Shown: piece after piece, positions 37,188-48,487 of the stretch | Layout: every line of letters begins with the position of its first letter | How positions within the stretch are numbered: position 1 is the first letter of the stretch | Source of the DNA: Moniliella sp. 'wahieum' | Taxonomy: Eukaryota; Basidiomycota; Moniliellomycetes; Moniliellales; Moniliellaceae | Reading direction: 5' to 3' | Length of the DNA: 64,000 bases | NCBI GenBank assembly: GCA_003971905.1 | Contig: RSEE01000003.1 | Location: 124,001-188,000 of the forward strand | Position numbers and translations under genes: made by a program | Notes under the pieces: generated by a model | The model's database searches: none | What the model saw: only the letters and a program-made list of their open reading frames with translations | What the model was told of the DNA's origin: nothing

Positions 37188-38318
37188 GCATACGGTGCTT
37201 CTGTTCCTTTCCTGTCTTTTGTACCCCGGTTGTTTCATCCGTATCCGTATCGAGGGGTGCGTCATCTGTGTTTTGCAAGAGAGAGGGAAGGTGCGTATCC
37301 TCCCCTCCTCGCATTTTTCCGCGTTCCCTCCGGAATCCAATGGGCCCCACGGCCTCGAACCCGCAAGCATGTTGGCGCCCTGGGTCAATTATGTGGTCCA
37401 CATCCTTCGCCCGTAACGTTTCGCCTTGCTCGTGTGCGGGGCGGGGCTCGCTCCTTTGCCACTGTCCCCTTTCGATTATATACCAGGCTCTCCCCTCCCA
37501 AGCGACTCTTTCGGGATGCCACTTCACCACGCTATAGAGAATGTTTTCTGCCCTGTCCGTCATGCAATGTATTGAAATGGGTTGATGGATGTGTCGACGT
37601 GGCCCTGGGCAAACAAAACGCACCACGAAAGTGTAGAGGTTTTGTACGACACACACCAGCAACCAAGATGTGCTCCGACCACAGCTTTTCATCATTCATC
37701 CCGCTAACAGATACTAAGATCGATAACTTCGAAAGCCCATGATTAGTGTTCTCTCGTATTCCTTGTGCCTTTTGGGAGTTCGATCCGGCGAGGCGCTTAG
37801 TTCGGGTTGGGTCGGATGTAGCTCCCCTCGCAGAGGCAACCGCTTGGCCGCTAGTAGAAAGTAATGTGGTGTGGCCATGCCGCAGTAAACTACGCCGAGG
37901 TGTCTCACCGGCCGTATCCTTCTGCGCCGCTCTCTTCACGTATATCGAACGAACGAGCCCACGAAGGGCAGCAAGTGAGCAAAAGCACAACGGATTTTCC
38001 CATCTCACAAGCAAGGGTGGGGCCATTATCAAACTTGGCAAAAACAGTGCAAGCAACAGAGCAAGTAGCACAAGGCCATGGAAGAGGAAGAGGAAGAGGA
38101 AGAGGAAGGAAACGAACGGAAAAGACGATAGAAAAGGAACGACGAGGCCCATTGCGGCAAGCAAACAACAGACAAACAAACAAACAAAAGCAAAACAAAT
38201 TCAAAAACAGATACCACACCGCTCCAATAAGGACTGGCAAAAGGACGGTTGGATAGCCGAATTCCCATCGGCACCTTCACCTTCACCTTCACCTTCACCG
38301 GCCACCGTCCTTTCCTGC
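37188..38318. other. Convergent region between G-alpha and RhoGEF genes, with simple repeats
   Basis: Pyrimidine-rich 3' DNA of the G-alpha gene is followed by microsatellites: GAAGAG repeats at 38074-38108, CAAA repeats at 38172-38191 and ACCTTC repeats at 38273-38299. A long membrane-like frame on the minus strand is an artefact of these repeats. No gene seen. Confidence 0.5.
38273..38299. repeat. ACCTTC hexanucleotide repeat
   Basis: Four to five copies of CACCTT/ACCTTC directly 3' of the RhoGEF stop codon. Simple-sequence DNA, likely variable between strains. Confidence 0.75.
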
Positions 38319-41025
38319 TCACTTGGCCCCGGCATCTTCCATGATGGCCGCGTACAGGCCATCGGCACTTGCTTCCGATCGCAGCTGGAGGAGGTAGACG
38401 ACACCAGTTCGCATGCCCTCATGGGAACACTCGACGGCCAAGCCCGTGCGGCCCATGCGATGCGCTCCGCCATCGGGCAAGACGAGGGTGGAAATGAGGG
38501 TTTTGGATTTGCCCTGGGCGACGAGTTGGCGCGCGGGCACCTCGGATGCCACGCCCGCACGGGCCAGGGCAAACAATTTGACCTGGGCCTGGCCGAGCGG
38601 TTTCCATCCCGACCCGGCACGAAGAAACACTTTGGATCGCATCTGTGCCACCAAGCGCGTCGACTTGATGCCTCCTTCTGCCTCGGCCGGTCGCTCGCCC
38701 GGCAACAGCGGCTCAGACGCCGCGGCCAGCATCTCGCTTCGGCTTGCCATGCCTTGTTGCGCCAGCTGGCCCGACTTGAGCAAGGACGATGGCATGGCGA
38801 CACCGGTCTGGGGCCGGCCAGGGGGGGGCGTCAGACGAAGCGGACCGAGGAGGGGCTCGTTGGGCAAGCGGGCCCGTGGGGGCAAAAGGTCCATGAAGGG
38901 CGCCAACGGCTGGACTGGTAGGAGCCGAACGGGCCGGGGGCATAGCAGGTGCGGTTCCAAGCGCAGCTGGGCTGCCAGGCGGCGGCAAAGGAAGCCGAGG
39001 TTGGAGGCTAGGACCGGGGAAGGTTATTGGCTGCCCAGGCCGAATCGGGCTGACTGGGCTCATAGGTCCGGGAGAGGCCGAAAGTTGCGGACTGGGCAGG
39101 CGGGCGGAGCAGGGCCGGGTTGGGCCAAGGCAAAGGATTGCGAGGACGAAAAGGAAGCTGTGCTTGCGTTGGTAAAGCGGCGTTCCTCATCTAGCAGCAA
39201 GCCCACGGGGCTAGGAGCAGCAATTGGGCTTGGGGTAGAGGACGGAATGGGCTGCGGGCCTAGCGTGATGGCAGGCGTTGCCAAAGGAGGTGGTTGAACT
39301 CGAAGGTTCGGAGGCACAGAAGGAACGGGCCCTCCGGTACTCGGTCCACTAGGCGACGCTCTCGGCCCATAGCCCCATTGCGAGGAGCCGTACCGACTAC
39401 AACGGAAAACCGACATGGGTTAGTGAAAAGAACCAAGGATCGTCGGAAATACGTACGACTAGATGCAAATTGCCGACAATTTTCGATTTCGGTCCGCCAA
39501 TGAGCCGCGTTCTGGGCGGCCTGCGGATCGCCTCGAGGCCAAATGCAACAGAAGGGTTTCCTTGCCCAGGACGGTGAGGGCCACCACCTCCTCGCCCTGG
39601 GTGTAAGACGGAGGCGGAACGTTGGTGAGATGTTTTCCTGTCAAAGGAGGGAAGAGAAGAGAGCGTGTGGCCGAGCGGCCCTGCTGCTGATTCCATGCCT
39701 GCTCGTCGGGGGACAAATTGGTAGCAAGCAAAAACAGATCGGTGAGCAAAATGGCATGGGCGTTGGCCCATTCGGCACCTTTGCCCCCAGCAGCTGCCGA
39801 GCCAGCTCGAGGCAGGAGGGAGATCGACACATTGTTAGCGGCGCGTAACCGACGTTCAAACGGCAGGTCCGGTCGTGCCAGGTGCAGTGCACACGCTTTC
39901 GGCTGCAGAGTAAAAAGGTCCAACGTGTGAGAAGTGTCTAGCTCAGCTTGGAGGCGGGTCGCAAGGCCAGCAGGCGACTCGGGCCTGGGTGGGTCGGGCG
40001 TCGGGTCCAACGACAAGGAACCAAAAGTGGGCAGTGGCGCCAATTGAGGGGAGGTGGCACGCGGTCCATTATTGAGTGAAGATGGAAGGCCGGGCTGAGG
40101 ACTCGGCGCTGGCGAGTGTGCATGGACGGGAGCAGGGGCTGAGGCAGGACCGACAGGGGGAGAAGGCTGAGGGAATGGATTGGGGAAGCTAGCTTCGTCC
40201 GTGGCAGGGGCAGAGGGCACTGGGGGAGGAGACGCTGCCTGTTTGAGCGGGCTTCCACGGGCCGTTGGCTGGGGAGAGGGGGGAGTCATTGAGCTGGCAC
40301 TGCTATGAGCCACGCTGGAGTTGAAGGCTTGGCTGCTGGCAGCCGAGCGGGCTGAGCGACTGGACGCGGCATTGCTCGTCCTTCGGTCCTCCTCGCTGGA
40401 CGCGGCTGCCGGTGGCGAGCTTGGTCAGCTTGTTCAAGCAAGGCGTCAAGCTTTGCATTGGCAACGACAAGCAGGCGATGATCGGATCGGCCTGGCTGGG
40501 TGGAGCGAAGGAGGCGTGCGTAGAGGCGTTTGTAATACCCTAGCCGGGCCAGCGGCAGGGCAAACGCTGCATCGAGAGAGTGGGGGGGCAGGATTGGGGT
40601 GCACTGCGCCAGCAGGGAGGCCACACGTGGGTTGTCGGCCACACCGGGGAGTGGATCGAGGGGAGCGGCATAGACGGCAAGGAAACGGGTGTAGGGCCGG
40701 TCCATGTCATCAACCCACCGCATGAGCAAATCGCCGAGGGCCTTGGGCGAGGCAGGTCGGGGTCCGATGGCGGTGAGCTCGGTAAAGAAGGCCGGTGGGC
40801 GCGGGCCAGGCCCTCGACGGCACGGAACATGGCATCGAGCACTCGTGGGGGGGGGTGGGAGCGGGACCAGGCGCGGGCGACATTGTGAACGAGCGCGGCG
40901 AGAGCGGCGGCATGGGTGTCCTCGGTGGCGAGCAGGTCGACCAGGGGGTTGACGGGGGGGCTTGGGCGCAGCGGCGGGGGGCACAGCGGAGGAGCTGGCG
41001 GGGAGGAGGCCATGGCGGCGGCCAT
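38319..41025 (-). CDS. Dbl-homology RhoGEF with PH and C-terminal RanBD-like domain
   Basis: Predicted exchange factor for a Rho/Rac/Cdc42 GTPase, hence a regulator of polarity or septation. Start at 41025 (MAAAMASSPPAPPL). Residues 30-260 form the DH domain: VDLLATEDTHAAALAALVHN, FFTELTAIGPRPASPKALGD, RWVDDMDRPYTRFLAVYAAP, LARLGYYKRLYARLLRSTQP. A Pro/Ser-rich linker leads to a PH domain (EWANAHAILLTDLFLLATNL, then VVALTVLGKETLLLHLA, and a C-terminal helix AAQNAAHWRTEIENCRQFA). An intron at about 39412-39461 (gtacgt..ttgtag) follows. A second proline-rich linker precedes a C-terminal domain (STRLVAQMRSKVFLRAGSGW, KSKTLISTLVLPDGGAH, GVVYLLQLRSEASADGLYAA) that resembles a Ran-binding/PH fold. 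About 880 residues. The GTPase partner is unknown; several frame slips fall in the Pro-rich parts. Confidence 0.68.
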
Positions 41026-42576
41026 GGGGAGCAAGACGGACGGGGGAGGGGGAGGGTGGTGGTGGTGGTGGTGGCAGGGCGGACTGGCAGTGGGCTGGGC
41101 TCTGCGGCGGCCGAGCAAGGCGGGAGGAGCATGCAGGCAGGCAGCCTGGGTGTGTGCCTGGCAGCACGCCGCCCAGGCTCAGCGCTCAGAGGCCCAGCGC
41201 TCAGAGGCCCAGACGCCGAGGCCATGCCCCGCTCCGAGCACAGGCGCCCCTCTCAGACGCAGATCGCAGACCGCCGATCGATGATCCCCGCGCTGGCCCA
41301 GAGCGCCCGTCATGCATCCTGCAACAGGCGCTCCATCCAGCGTGGACCTGCCGGGTGCAGTGCAGCTCTGCAGGGCCTCCCTGTGCCCTGCAGTGCCCCG
41401 CCCCACCGCGCACGAGTGCGAGCGAGCGTTGGCGCCCCCCAGCACACGCTTGTGGCGCCCCGGTGCCGGCGGACCTGCACCACGCAAGCGGTGTGTGACA
41501 TGTGACCGATGACCGACGACCAGTGAGTGTCAGTGGCTAGTTGCGAGTTGCTAGTTAGCACTGCCCTGTGCCAGCACAGCACCTGCGCTGCTGCTCTCTG
41601 CAGTCATTAAGATTGTGGCTGCCAGTACCCAGCGGCGCTGGAGCGTGAGCGCAGGCGCGCACTGCTTCAGGCGGCCGGTGGGATGATCGATGATGCATAA
41701 TGCCGGGGCTGCCTGCGTGCCCATGCGGCTCGAGTGCTTGGTGCGGTTGGATTCTGCCCCGCTTGGCAGAGCAGTGCCAGAGCACAGGCACAGCGCCCAT
41801 CCACCAAGCCAGCGCTCAGCATTCAATGCATTCAATGAGCTCAATTCAATTTCCAATGCGCCGGCTGGGCACCTGGACACTGGCGGGGTGCGGCGGGCCC
41901 AGCGCACATTAGGCTCCTGCCTCGTCGAACTCGCGCTGTGTGGGGCGGGGCCAAGCTGACTGGTGCTGTGCCTCGCGCCAAGAGATGTGCCCGACGTGCC
42001 AGCTGCTGCGTGCGAGTGCCTGCCACGGCTGGGAACACGTGTCTGGCGGCGCGTGGGATGCAATTGGCGTGGCATGCATGATGCATGACGCCATGCCAGG
42101 CAATGCTGCGACAGCGCAGCAGCCGTCTCACCCGTCCCGTGTGGCCCTGCGTGTGCGTGTGCATGATTCATGGTTCGCTAGCGAGCCGCAATGGGCATGC
42201 TCCCCAGTCGCGCCCAGCTGAGAGCTGCACAGCTGCGTTGGTCTTTCGTTCATTGTGATCAGCGCCTCATTCATGCGTGTTGGTGTATGGGACTAGGTCA
42301 TGGCAATCGATGACACCATGACCTCGACCATCGCGTGGTCACCGGTCACTAGCACTGGTCACCGGCGAGGTCGCCGTTCAACAATCACATGTCACAGTTC
42401 AACGTCGTGACGCGTGACGTGGGACCAAGAGTGTATTATTAGGCAAACGTGCGACGGCCATCGACCATCCAAGTTATTCTATCGATCCTATTATCGAAGG
42501 TGCCCGGTGCCCAGCCAACGGCGGGCGACGCAACAGCACCCCCACAAGGATGTGCCAGCTCCGTATTTGTGTACCT
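41026..42576. promoter_or_regulatory. GC-rich intergenic island upstream of the RhoGEF gene
   Basis: 41.1-41.5 kb holds a tandem duplication of AGCGCTCAGAGGCCC (41177-41208). ATCGAT sites lie at 41276 and 41684, TGCATAATGC at 41693, GCATGCATGATGCATGA at 42073-42089, ACCGGT at 42341 and two GTTCAAC words at 42375-42403. Many overlapping frames exist, none with a domain. This is the densest motif-bearing gap of the window. Confidence 0.45.
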
Positions 42577-44096
42577 TCACACATCACGAATGTATGGCCG
42601 TAAGCGCTCAAGCCGTCTCTCAGCTTCGGCAAATTCGTCTTCGCGCTTGCAAAACGACAGGCGCATAAACTTGCTCAGATCTGCCGGCGGCACCGAGCCC
42701 ATTGAACCATCCCAGGCCGAGTGAACGCCGATACAGGAATGCCCACCACACCTGTTGTGGTAGCCACAAACCAGGCCGGGCCAAACGCGGGCGGCACATG
42801 GGCAGGCACAGTCCAGTCCTCAGGCGGGTGGACGTTGCTCAGGTCCGCCACGATAAAGTAGGCGCCCGCTGGGACCCAGTGGGGAATTCCGAGCCGGCGC
42901 AACGCGCCCATCAGCCGCTCCCTCCGGTCCGTGTACTCTTCCAGCTGGGCTAGGAACGCCGTATGGCCACCCCTCCGTCTTTGGTCAGTGCCGCCGCCAC
43001 CGCCGCTTGGGCTGGCGCATTGACACAAAAAACAATACGCGTCTGTGCGAGCATGGTGGCTTGCACCAAATTGGCTGCGCCCACTACCCACCCTACTCGC
43101 CACCCTGTCGCGGCGAACGTCTTGCCCGCCGAGCCGACGGTTAGGGTGCGCTCCCACATGCCTTCGATCGACGCTAGGGGCACGTGGGACTGGTCGTCAA
43201 ACACCAATGCGTCGTACACCTCGTCCGACAACACATCATGTCGTACTTGATTGCCAGATGGGCGATGTTGCAGCTCGGCAGTGGTAAACACCTTGCCGAT
43301 CGGATTGTGGGGCGAATTGAATATGAGCATTTTGGCCCTCGGCCGCGCAAACGCTGCCTCCAGCGCGTCCCAATCAATCGTCCAGTCGTTGGCACTGGCA
43401 GGTGCGTCTGGGGTGCCCGAGGGAGCCGGTTGGAAGGGCACAAACACGGGCTTCCCATGCGAGAAGAGGATTTGAGGTACATACTGGTCAAAGTAAGGCT
43501 CCAGAAGCACCACCTCGTCGCCTTGCTCTAGGAGCGCCACACATGCGGCATACATGCCTTCGTTGGCACCGGCCGTGACCAAGACCTCGGTCTCGGGGTC
43601 GGAGCGTCCGGACAAGCGCTTGGCGGGTCTCGTACCGCTCAACACGGCTCGCGCAGCAGACTGCTTATCCCCTTGCCATCCACGCGGAGGTAGGAGGGCG
43701 TGTAGCGTTCCGCGAGCCGCTGCCGCAGGTCCACTCGTCCTTTGGGGGGGGCGTATGGTGGGCCCCACTGCCCGCCGGGCCGCCTCGACAACGCATCGGC
43801 AGCCAACGGCGATGGACCAAAGGACATGAACCCCTGGCCCAAGTTGATTGCATCGGGGAAGGCAAGCGGGGAAAAGAGCGACCAGACGTCCTGCCCACGC
43901 TGGGTCTCGCCCACACACAGCGGGCGACAGCCCCGTGGCAAAGCGCGACGGTTCCCCGGCGCTGCTCGGGCGGGGAAGGCAGGTGCCGGCGCGGCCGAGT
44001 ACATTCTGGCTTGAATACAGGGGCCGTGCGGGTGCAGAAGCCACGAAGGGTGGTTGGGCTGATGCCGCGAAGCGACGAGGGCAGGTGTCGAAGCAT
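42577..44096 (-). CDS. BNA3: Kynurenine-oxoglutarate-type PLP aminotransferase
   Basis: Class I PLP aminotransferase of the kynurenine aminotransferase / cysteine-S-conjugate lyase group: it transaminates kynurenine to kynurenic acid or acts on other aromatic and sulfur amino acids. The start at 44096 gives MLRHLPSSLRGISPTTLRGF, an Arg/Ser-rich mitochondrial presequence. Motifs: INLGQGFMSFGPSP, VTAGANEGMYAACVALLEQG, VVLLEPYFDQY, NSPHNPIGKVF, LSDEVYDALVFDD, then GSAGKTFAATGWRVGW, in which K is the PLP Schiff-base lysine. The C terminus DLSKFMRLSFCKREDEFAEA, ending RLERLRPYIRDV*, carries the Arg that binds the substrate carboxylate. No intron needed; several frame slips. BNA3 is the closest yeast name, but the exact substrate is inference. 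Confidence 0.87.
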
Positions 44097-44687
44097 GCGA
44101 AATCTACAAGTGGTTGAGAGAGGAAAGGGTGAGGGTACAGCATGACCACACATGCAAACCCTTATTCAACCCCGCCCTTCTAGTAGTGACATGCATTGTA
44201 GTGACATCATGAATTGACCACATTCACCATTGGAGCACGCACGGGCGCAGTATCCGGAGTTGGGGCCACCATTCATATGCGTCCTGCCTATGACAATGTG
44301 CAATAGAACGCTGTCACACGTTGCATGTCACGCGTCACGTGCAGTGTGTCACATGTCATGCAAGTTACCACCGCCTGGGCTGCACGCACCTCCCTCAAAT
44401 GAGGTCCCAGATGCCGGCCGACTTGCCAAACCACTACCTTCCACTCAATAGACGCCATACCTTCAGGGCTCGTTTCGCGCTGGCCAACCTTAGTTACCGG
44501 TCACCACCTCCACTACAAGGGGCGTTTACTCTGTCCTCTCAGTGTCTCAATGCTGACTGCGTAATGATCTCTACTAGCCTACCAGCCTTGAACACATCCG
44601 CTCCCCACTCTGTTCATGTGCGAGCCGGAGGCAGGCCTACCAGAAATGGAGGATGTGGGGGTAGTCGTACAGTTGCGCGGCAGTACC
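44097..44687. other. Aminotransferase promoter and Med19-like 3' region
   Basis: Short TGACATG/CATGTCA words repeat at 44188-44360 (GTCACACGTTGCATGTCACG and relatives), and ACCGGT stands at 44497. No reading frame of interest. Confidence 0.4.
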
Positions 44688-45408
44688 TCACGTTCGTGGA
44701 CGTTTGGTTGCTCCAGGTGCGACGATGGCGTCGTCTCTTCTCCTTTTGGTGCGGCGACGCCGTGGCTCGTCTTCCGGCTCGTCCGGGAGCAAACGATCTC
44801 GATCGATGAACGCTGACTTGGATGCAGGAGGTGCGTCGGGCCCAAGCTGAGGGGCAGGTCCGACAGGAACGCGGAAGGCATCCAGCAAGTCGCGTCCGAG
44901 CGGCACAGGTTGGCGAATGGTCGTCTCTGGCTTGAACAGGATGGAGCGAAAAGCACCAGCGTCCGGATCGGCCTTTTGAGCGGCCTGAGCCGGAGTCAGA
45001 CCCTGGGGTTCTTCGTGAGGAGCTGGGTCGCCGCACGGCGGGCAGCACGAGCGGCGACCTTGCTTGGCCCAGCTCGGCCCGGGAGATCAGGAACAAAATG
45101 CGCCCAGGTGCGGGGGAAGCGAGATGGTCATCCCCTTTGTCCTCCTCTGGGGGCGGCGTCACCCCCGCGGGAGGTGGGCGGAGACGAAGATAGGGTCTCA
45201 CATGCTCCTTGTACAGCGGGACCAGGCCAAAGACACCCAGCAAATCCAAAGCTCCATTCACCTTACGTGGCGGCGGAAGGGCGCCACGGGGAGCAAGATA
45301 GGCCAAGGGCAGCTCTGCTGGCACGGGACCGGGCGGAGGTGGGGTGGGGCAACAAGAGCGCCGCCTTCGGGGCACAGGTGCCGCTGGGTCTGGGGCTTGG
45401 GTAGCCAT
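44688..45408 (-). CDS. MED19: Probable Mediator subunit 19 (Rox3-like)
   Basis: A nuclear, proline-rich, about 240-residue protein. Start MATQAPDPAAPVPRRRR at 45408. The recognisable core is ALDLLGVFGLVPLYKEHVRP, then a segment around PGRAELGKQG that resembles the DLPGR motif of fungal Med19, then FRSILFKPETTIRQPVPLGR, DLLDAFRVPVGPAPQLGPD and a basic tail RRRRTKRRRDDAI ending TKRPRT*. This order (DLLGLFGL block, DLPG block, charged tail) is that of Mediator head subunit 19, which links RNA polymerase II to activators. Identification rests on short motifs read by eye and could be wrong; the nuclear basic tail is firm. At least two frame slips. Confidence 0.45.
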
Positions 45409-45820
45409 TGGTCGCAAGTCGTTTAGCGATGCCCAACGCGTTACTTGGACAGTCGACCGGAGAGGCATCACCCATCACTACTAATGGGTGATGTATGATG
45501 GCTGCGAGGCAAGCGGAATTAGCCATTCCGCCATCGCCATCGGCCCAACTGCCACACCTGATCCCATTCGGAACCAGCACAGGCCGCCACAACAATTCTC
45601 ATGTCCACATGCTAACGTCCTAGAGACTATCAACCAAGGCCACCCACCGGCAACAGAGTGAGGGCAACGAAAATCTAGTCAGTGCGTAGGTACAGGGTTG
45701 TGGAAAAGCGAGCAGAAGACAAGTGAATGCACGTCCATGTAGCACAGTGCGGGAGGAGGCCAACAGAGGGTGGGCGTATGCAACAATTAATCGGGCCTTA
45801 GGGCCCAGCCAGCAACCCGC
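45409..45820. other. Med19-like promoter and ISA1 3' region with inverted repeat
   Basis: 45466-45493 is a perfect inverted repeat (CATCACCCAT / ATGGGTGATG, loop CACTACTA) about 60 bases upstream of the Med19-like start. The remainder, up to the ISA1 stop, carries no gene. Confidence 0.45.
45466..45493. repeat. Perfect 10-base inverted repeat in the Med19-like promoter
   Basis: Arms 45466-45475 and 45484-45493 are exact reverse complements with an 8-base loop. The position 58-85 bases before the ATG suits a transcription-factor palindrome or a 5' UTR hairpin. Confidence 0.65.
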
Positions 45821-46532
45821 TCAGGTCAAGAAGGACTCGCCGCAGCCGCACGCCTCCTTGATGTTGGGTTGTCAAAGACAAACTTAGCATTAAGCTTGTC
45901 CTCTTTCCAGTCCATGACGGAGCCAATGATTGAGAAGAGCGCCTTCGAGTCAATCAACACCTTGACGTTGTCTTGTTGGACCACTTCGTCAAACTTGCCC
46001 ACCTCGTCCGGCGAGACATATTCAAGGTGATACGACAAGCCTGCACAACCCTTGTTGCGGACGCCAATGCGGATCAATCGCCCCTGTGGCGCAGCGACGT
46101 GGGCGCTGCCAGCGCGTAGATGCACCACCGCTGTTGGGGTCAACGTTAAGGCTGCCTTGCGGGCGCGGAACTTGCGGCCAGTTGCCGGAGCCGATGTGGC
46201 CGCTCCGTATCGGACGCAGGAGAAGAAGAGAGGGTAGGTGCGCCAGGCTCCCTGGTTGGAGCAGAAGGAGTGCGCGGCATAAAAGGACTGGGGGGCAAAG
46301 GTGGAGTGAGGCCCTTAGAGGGTCCACCAAGACCGGGGGGCATCTCGCCCTTGGGTGGCGCGGTATGGGACAGCATCGAAGCGAGGGGAGGAAGCGTGGG
46401 CTTAGGGTAAGCTTGGGACATGAGCTTGCGCTCAGAGCCGTGGTGAGCGCCGGCATTACCGGGTGGCGAGGACGATGCTGGCCGACCGAGGCCAGGGCGG
46501 TGCCGGTGGACAGGGCGCGACAGGTAGGGCAT
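45821..46532 (-). CDS. ISA1: Iron-sulfur cluster assembly protein of the IscA/HesB family (ISA)
   Basis: A-type carrier that helps make [4Fe-4S] clusters for mitochondrial aconitase and lipoate-synthase-type enzymes. The HesB domain is complete: ALTLTPTAVVHLRA, IRIGVRNKGCAGLSYHLEYV with the first cluster-binding Cys, DEVVQQDNVKVLIDSKALFS, WKEDKLNAKFVFDNP, and the C-terminal EACGCGESFLT* with the CxC pair. The last motif needs one C restored in the CCC of NPN. The N-terminal 120 residues are Pro/Ser-rich (KLMSQAYPKPTLPPLASMLS). The ATG at 46532 (MPYLSRPVHRHRPG) is in frame with that stretch, but another frame upstream encodes a more presequence-like segment, so the start is uncertain. ISA1 is preferred over ISA2 because of RNKGCAGLSY. 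Confidence 0.85.
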
Positions 46533-47357
46533 ACGCCGTACCTGGCAATAATCCGCGGGCGCGAGAGAATGGTGCGCAGAGGCGGTGTTACGGGGTCAAG
46601 GAAAACGGCATGAGGAAGTGCCCAAGGGATGGTGGTGGTGGTCACTGGCAGCGAGGACAAAGCACGCCTCCTCCCGCCGGGCTACTGACACAGAGGCATT
46701 AGGGTTGGGCGGAGTGCTTTGCCGGATAAAGCCGGGGCCCAACAGGCGGGTAGCCTGGAGCAGCGCAGGCACAGCGGCTCAGCGCGCGCAGTGCCGAGGG
46801 CTGACGCTGATGGGTGATGTGCTGACGCCTGCTGAAAAAGGGTCCGCCTGCGATGCACACTGCCGCTGTGCGCCTCGCCCCCTGTACATTTGTCATCGAC
46901 GCCAGGCTGGGCCCAACAGGGCTGCTGTTTGGGCAGCAAACTGCGCCCGAGCAGGTCCGAGCCACGCCGGCCCCACGATGTGAAAGAACAAGAGCAGCAC
47001 CCACCCTCTTGGTTTCCTGGTGCAAAACTGCGGGCAGGTGCCGAGGGGATGGTATCCCCTCGCGGTGGCATGCGTCACTTGCAATTTCAACGCCCTGCAC
47101 AGCCGCTGTTGCAGCTTGTGGCGGATCATCGCTCAGCCGCTGATGCGTCTGTGCGCAGCGCACCTTGCCGGCACTCGCCCACAGCGATCCAATCAGATAG
47201 ATATAGGCCTCCCGTCTTGCCCCTGTGTGCCACCAAGCTAGCTCGCTCCAAAACGTCGACTCGGCGACCACAGTCGCGCGTGACTCAACCAGAGTCCCAG
47301 CCTCCTTTCTACCCACCATCCCCCGTTTCCTGATACCATCGCTGCCATCCGTGCAGG
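46533..47357. promoter_or_regulatory. Divergent promoter between ISA1 and the GH43-type gene
   Basis: GC-rich island (46.7-47.15 kb) with GCTGGGC/CAGCGC words like those upstream of other genes, and a small dyad CGAGGGGATGGTATCCCCTCG (broken here by naming only its arms CGAGGGGAT / ATCCCCTCG) at 47040-47060. No gene. Confidence 0.4.
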
Positions 47358-48487
47358 ATGACTCTGACTTACGAGAACCCGGTTATCGACATCGACTGGC
47401 CTGACCCAGGTGTCTTCTACGACCGCAAGACCAACAAGTACTACAGCTACGCAACCAATGGGCGGGCAAGAACATCCAGGTCAGTGAATCGCCCGACATG
47501 ATGTCCTGGCATGTTCAGCCCAACGATGCGCTTCCGGGGCCTCCTTGGCCTTATTGGACCGGCAACCTGGTTTCTTCTGGGCGCCGGATGTTGTGGAAGC
47601 CCCCGGTGGGCGTCCTGGCTACCTCATGTACCTTGCGTGCCATGACAACTCAACCGACAAAATGGCGATTGGGGTGGCCTACTCTAGCAATTCTCCCCTC
47701 GGTCCGTTCTACTTTGTCTCCAACGGCCCCATCGCCAGCTACGTACGTCCCCTTCCTCGCTTCGACTTTCGAACGCGCTTCCTGACACGTATCATGACAG
47801 GGCCAGACTGGTGGCACGATTGATCCCTGCTGCTTTTATGACCCTCAGTCGGGCAAGCGATTCCTTCTCTATAAGAACGACTACTCGCACATGCGCGGGC
47901 CTGGCCCTCAGATTGGATCCAAGAATTGTCGGAAGATGGGATCACCTTTGTCGCCGAACGGCGTGGTCTCTTGGAGGCACAAGAGGCCTGGACCACGGGG
48001 TTGATCGAGGCGCCGCACATGATTTACCACGAACCGACGAGAACGTACGTGTGCTTCTTCTCCTCGGGCACATTTACAGAGAACGACTACAAGATTGGTA
48101 CGCCACGTCCAAGAACGTTTATGGGCCGTTTACCCAGTCGCGCCACCCTTTCCTCGAGACCGACTTTGGCCGTGGCATCGTTGGGCCTGGTGGACAGTGC
48201 GCGCTCCGGGCCAACGATGGTAATTATTTCCTTGTCTTTCACTCGCACAAGACATTGGACTGCAAGGGGGCCGCTGCATGTCGGTTCAGCGGATCGATTT
48301 CGACTCGGATGGCCACCCGGTCTTCCCGACCCACCCTGTGTACCACCACCGCATGCGCCTAGGGTTTGAAGCCCAGGACGGAGTGACCGACGAGGAGGCT
48401 GACCGGGTTGCTGCAAATGGCCACCCCAGGCCCAAGCACCCGCATGCCAAAGGCTTCCTCAAGAAGGCGTTCGATGCGTTCACTTGA
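47358..48487 (+). CDS. Glycoside hydrolase of the GH43 five-bladed propeller type
   Basis: Probable arabinofuranosidase/xylosidase-type enzyme. Start MTLTYENPVIDID at 47358. NPVIDIDWPDPGVFYD supplies the catalytic-base Asp of blade 1, GFFWAPDVVEAPGG and YLMYLACHDNSTDKMAIGVA follow, TIDPCCFYD supplies the pKa-modulating Asp, and GLIEAPHMIYHEP the catalytic acid Glu. Later blades read GIVGPGGQCALRANDGNYFL and VFHSHKTLDC. The C terminus GFLKKAFDAFT* is helical. Intron 47753-47800 (gtacgt..tgacag, 48 nt). There is no signal peptide, which is unusual for a plant-wall-degrading GH43 and suggests an intracellular role or a missing first exon. About three frame slips. Confidence 0.8.

Noticed and set aside
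37532-38179. Minus-strand 215-codon frame with apparent membrane helices
   Set aside because: The helices are translations of GAAGAG and CAAA microsatellites; no conserved residue pattern.
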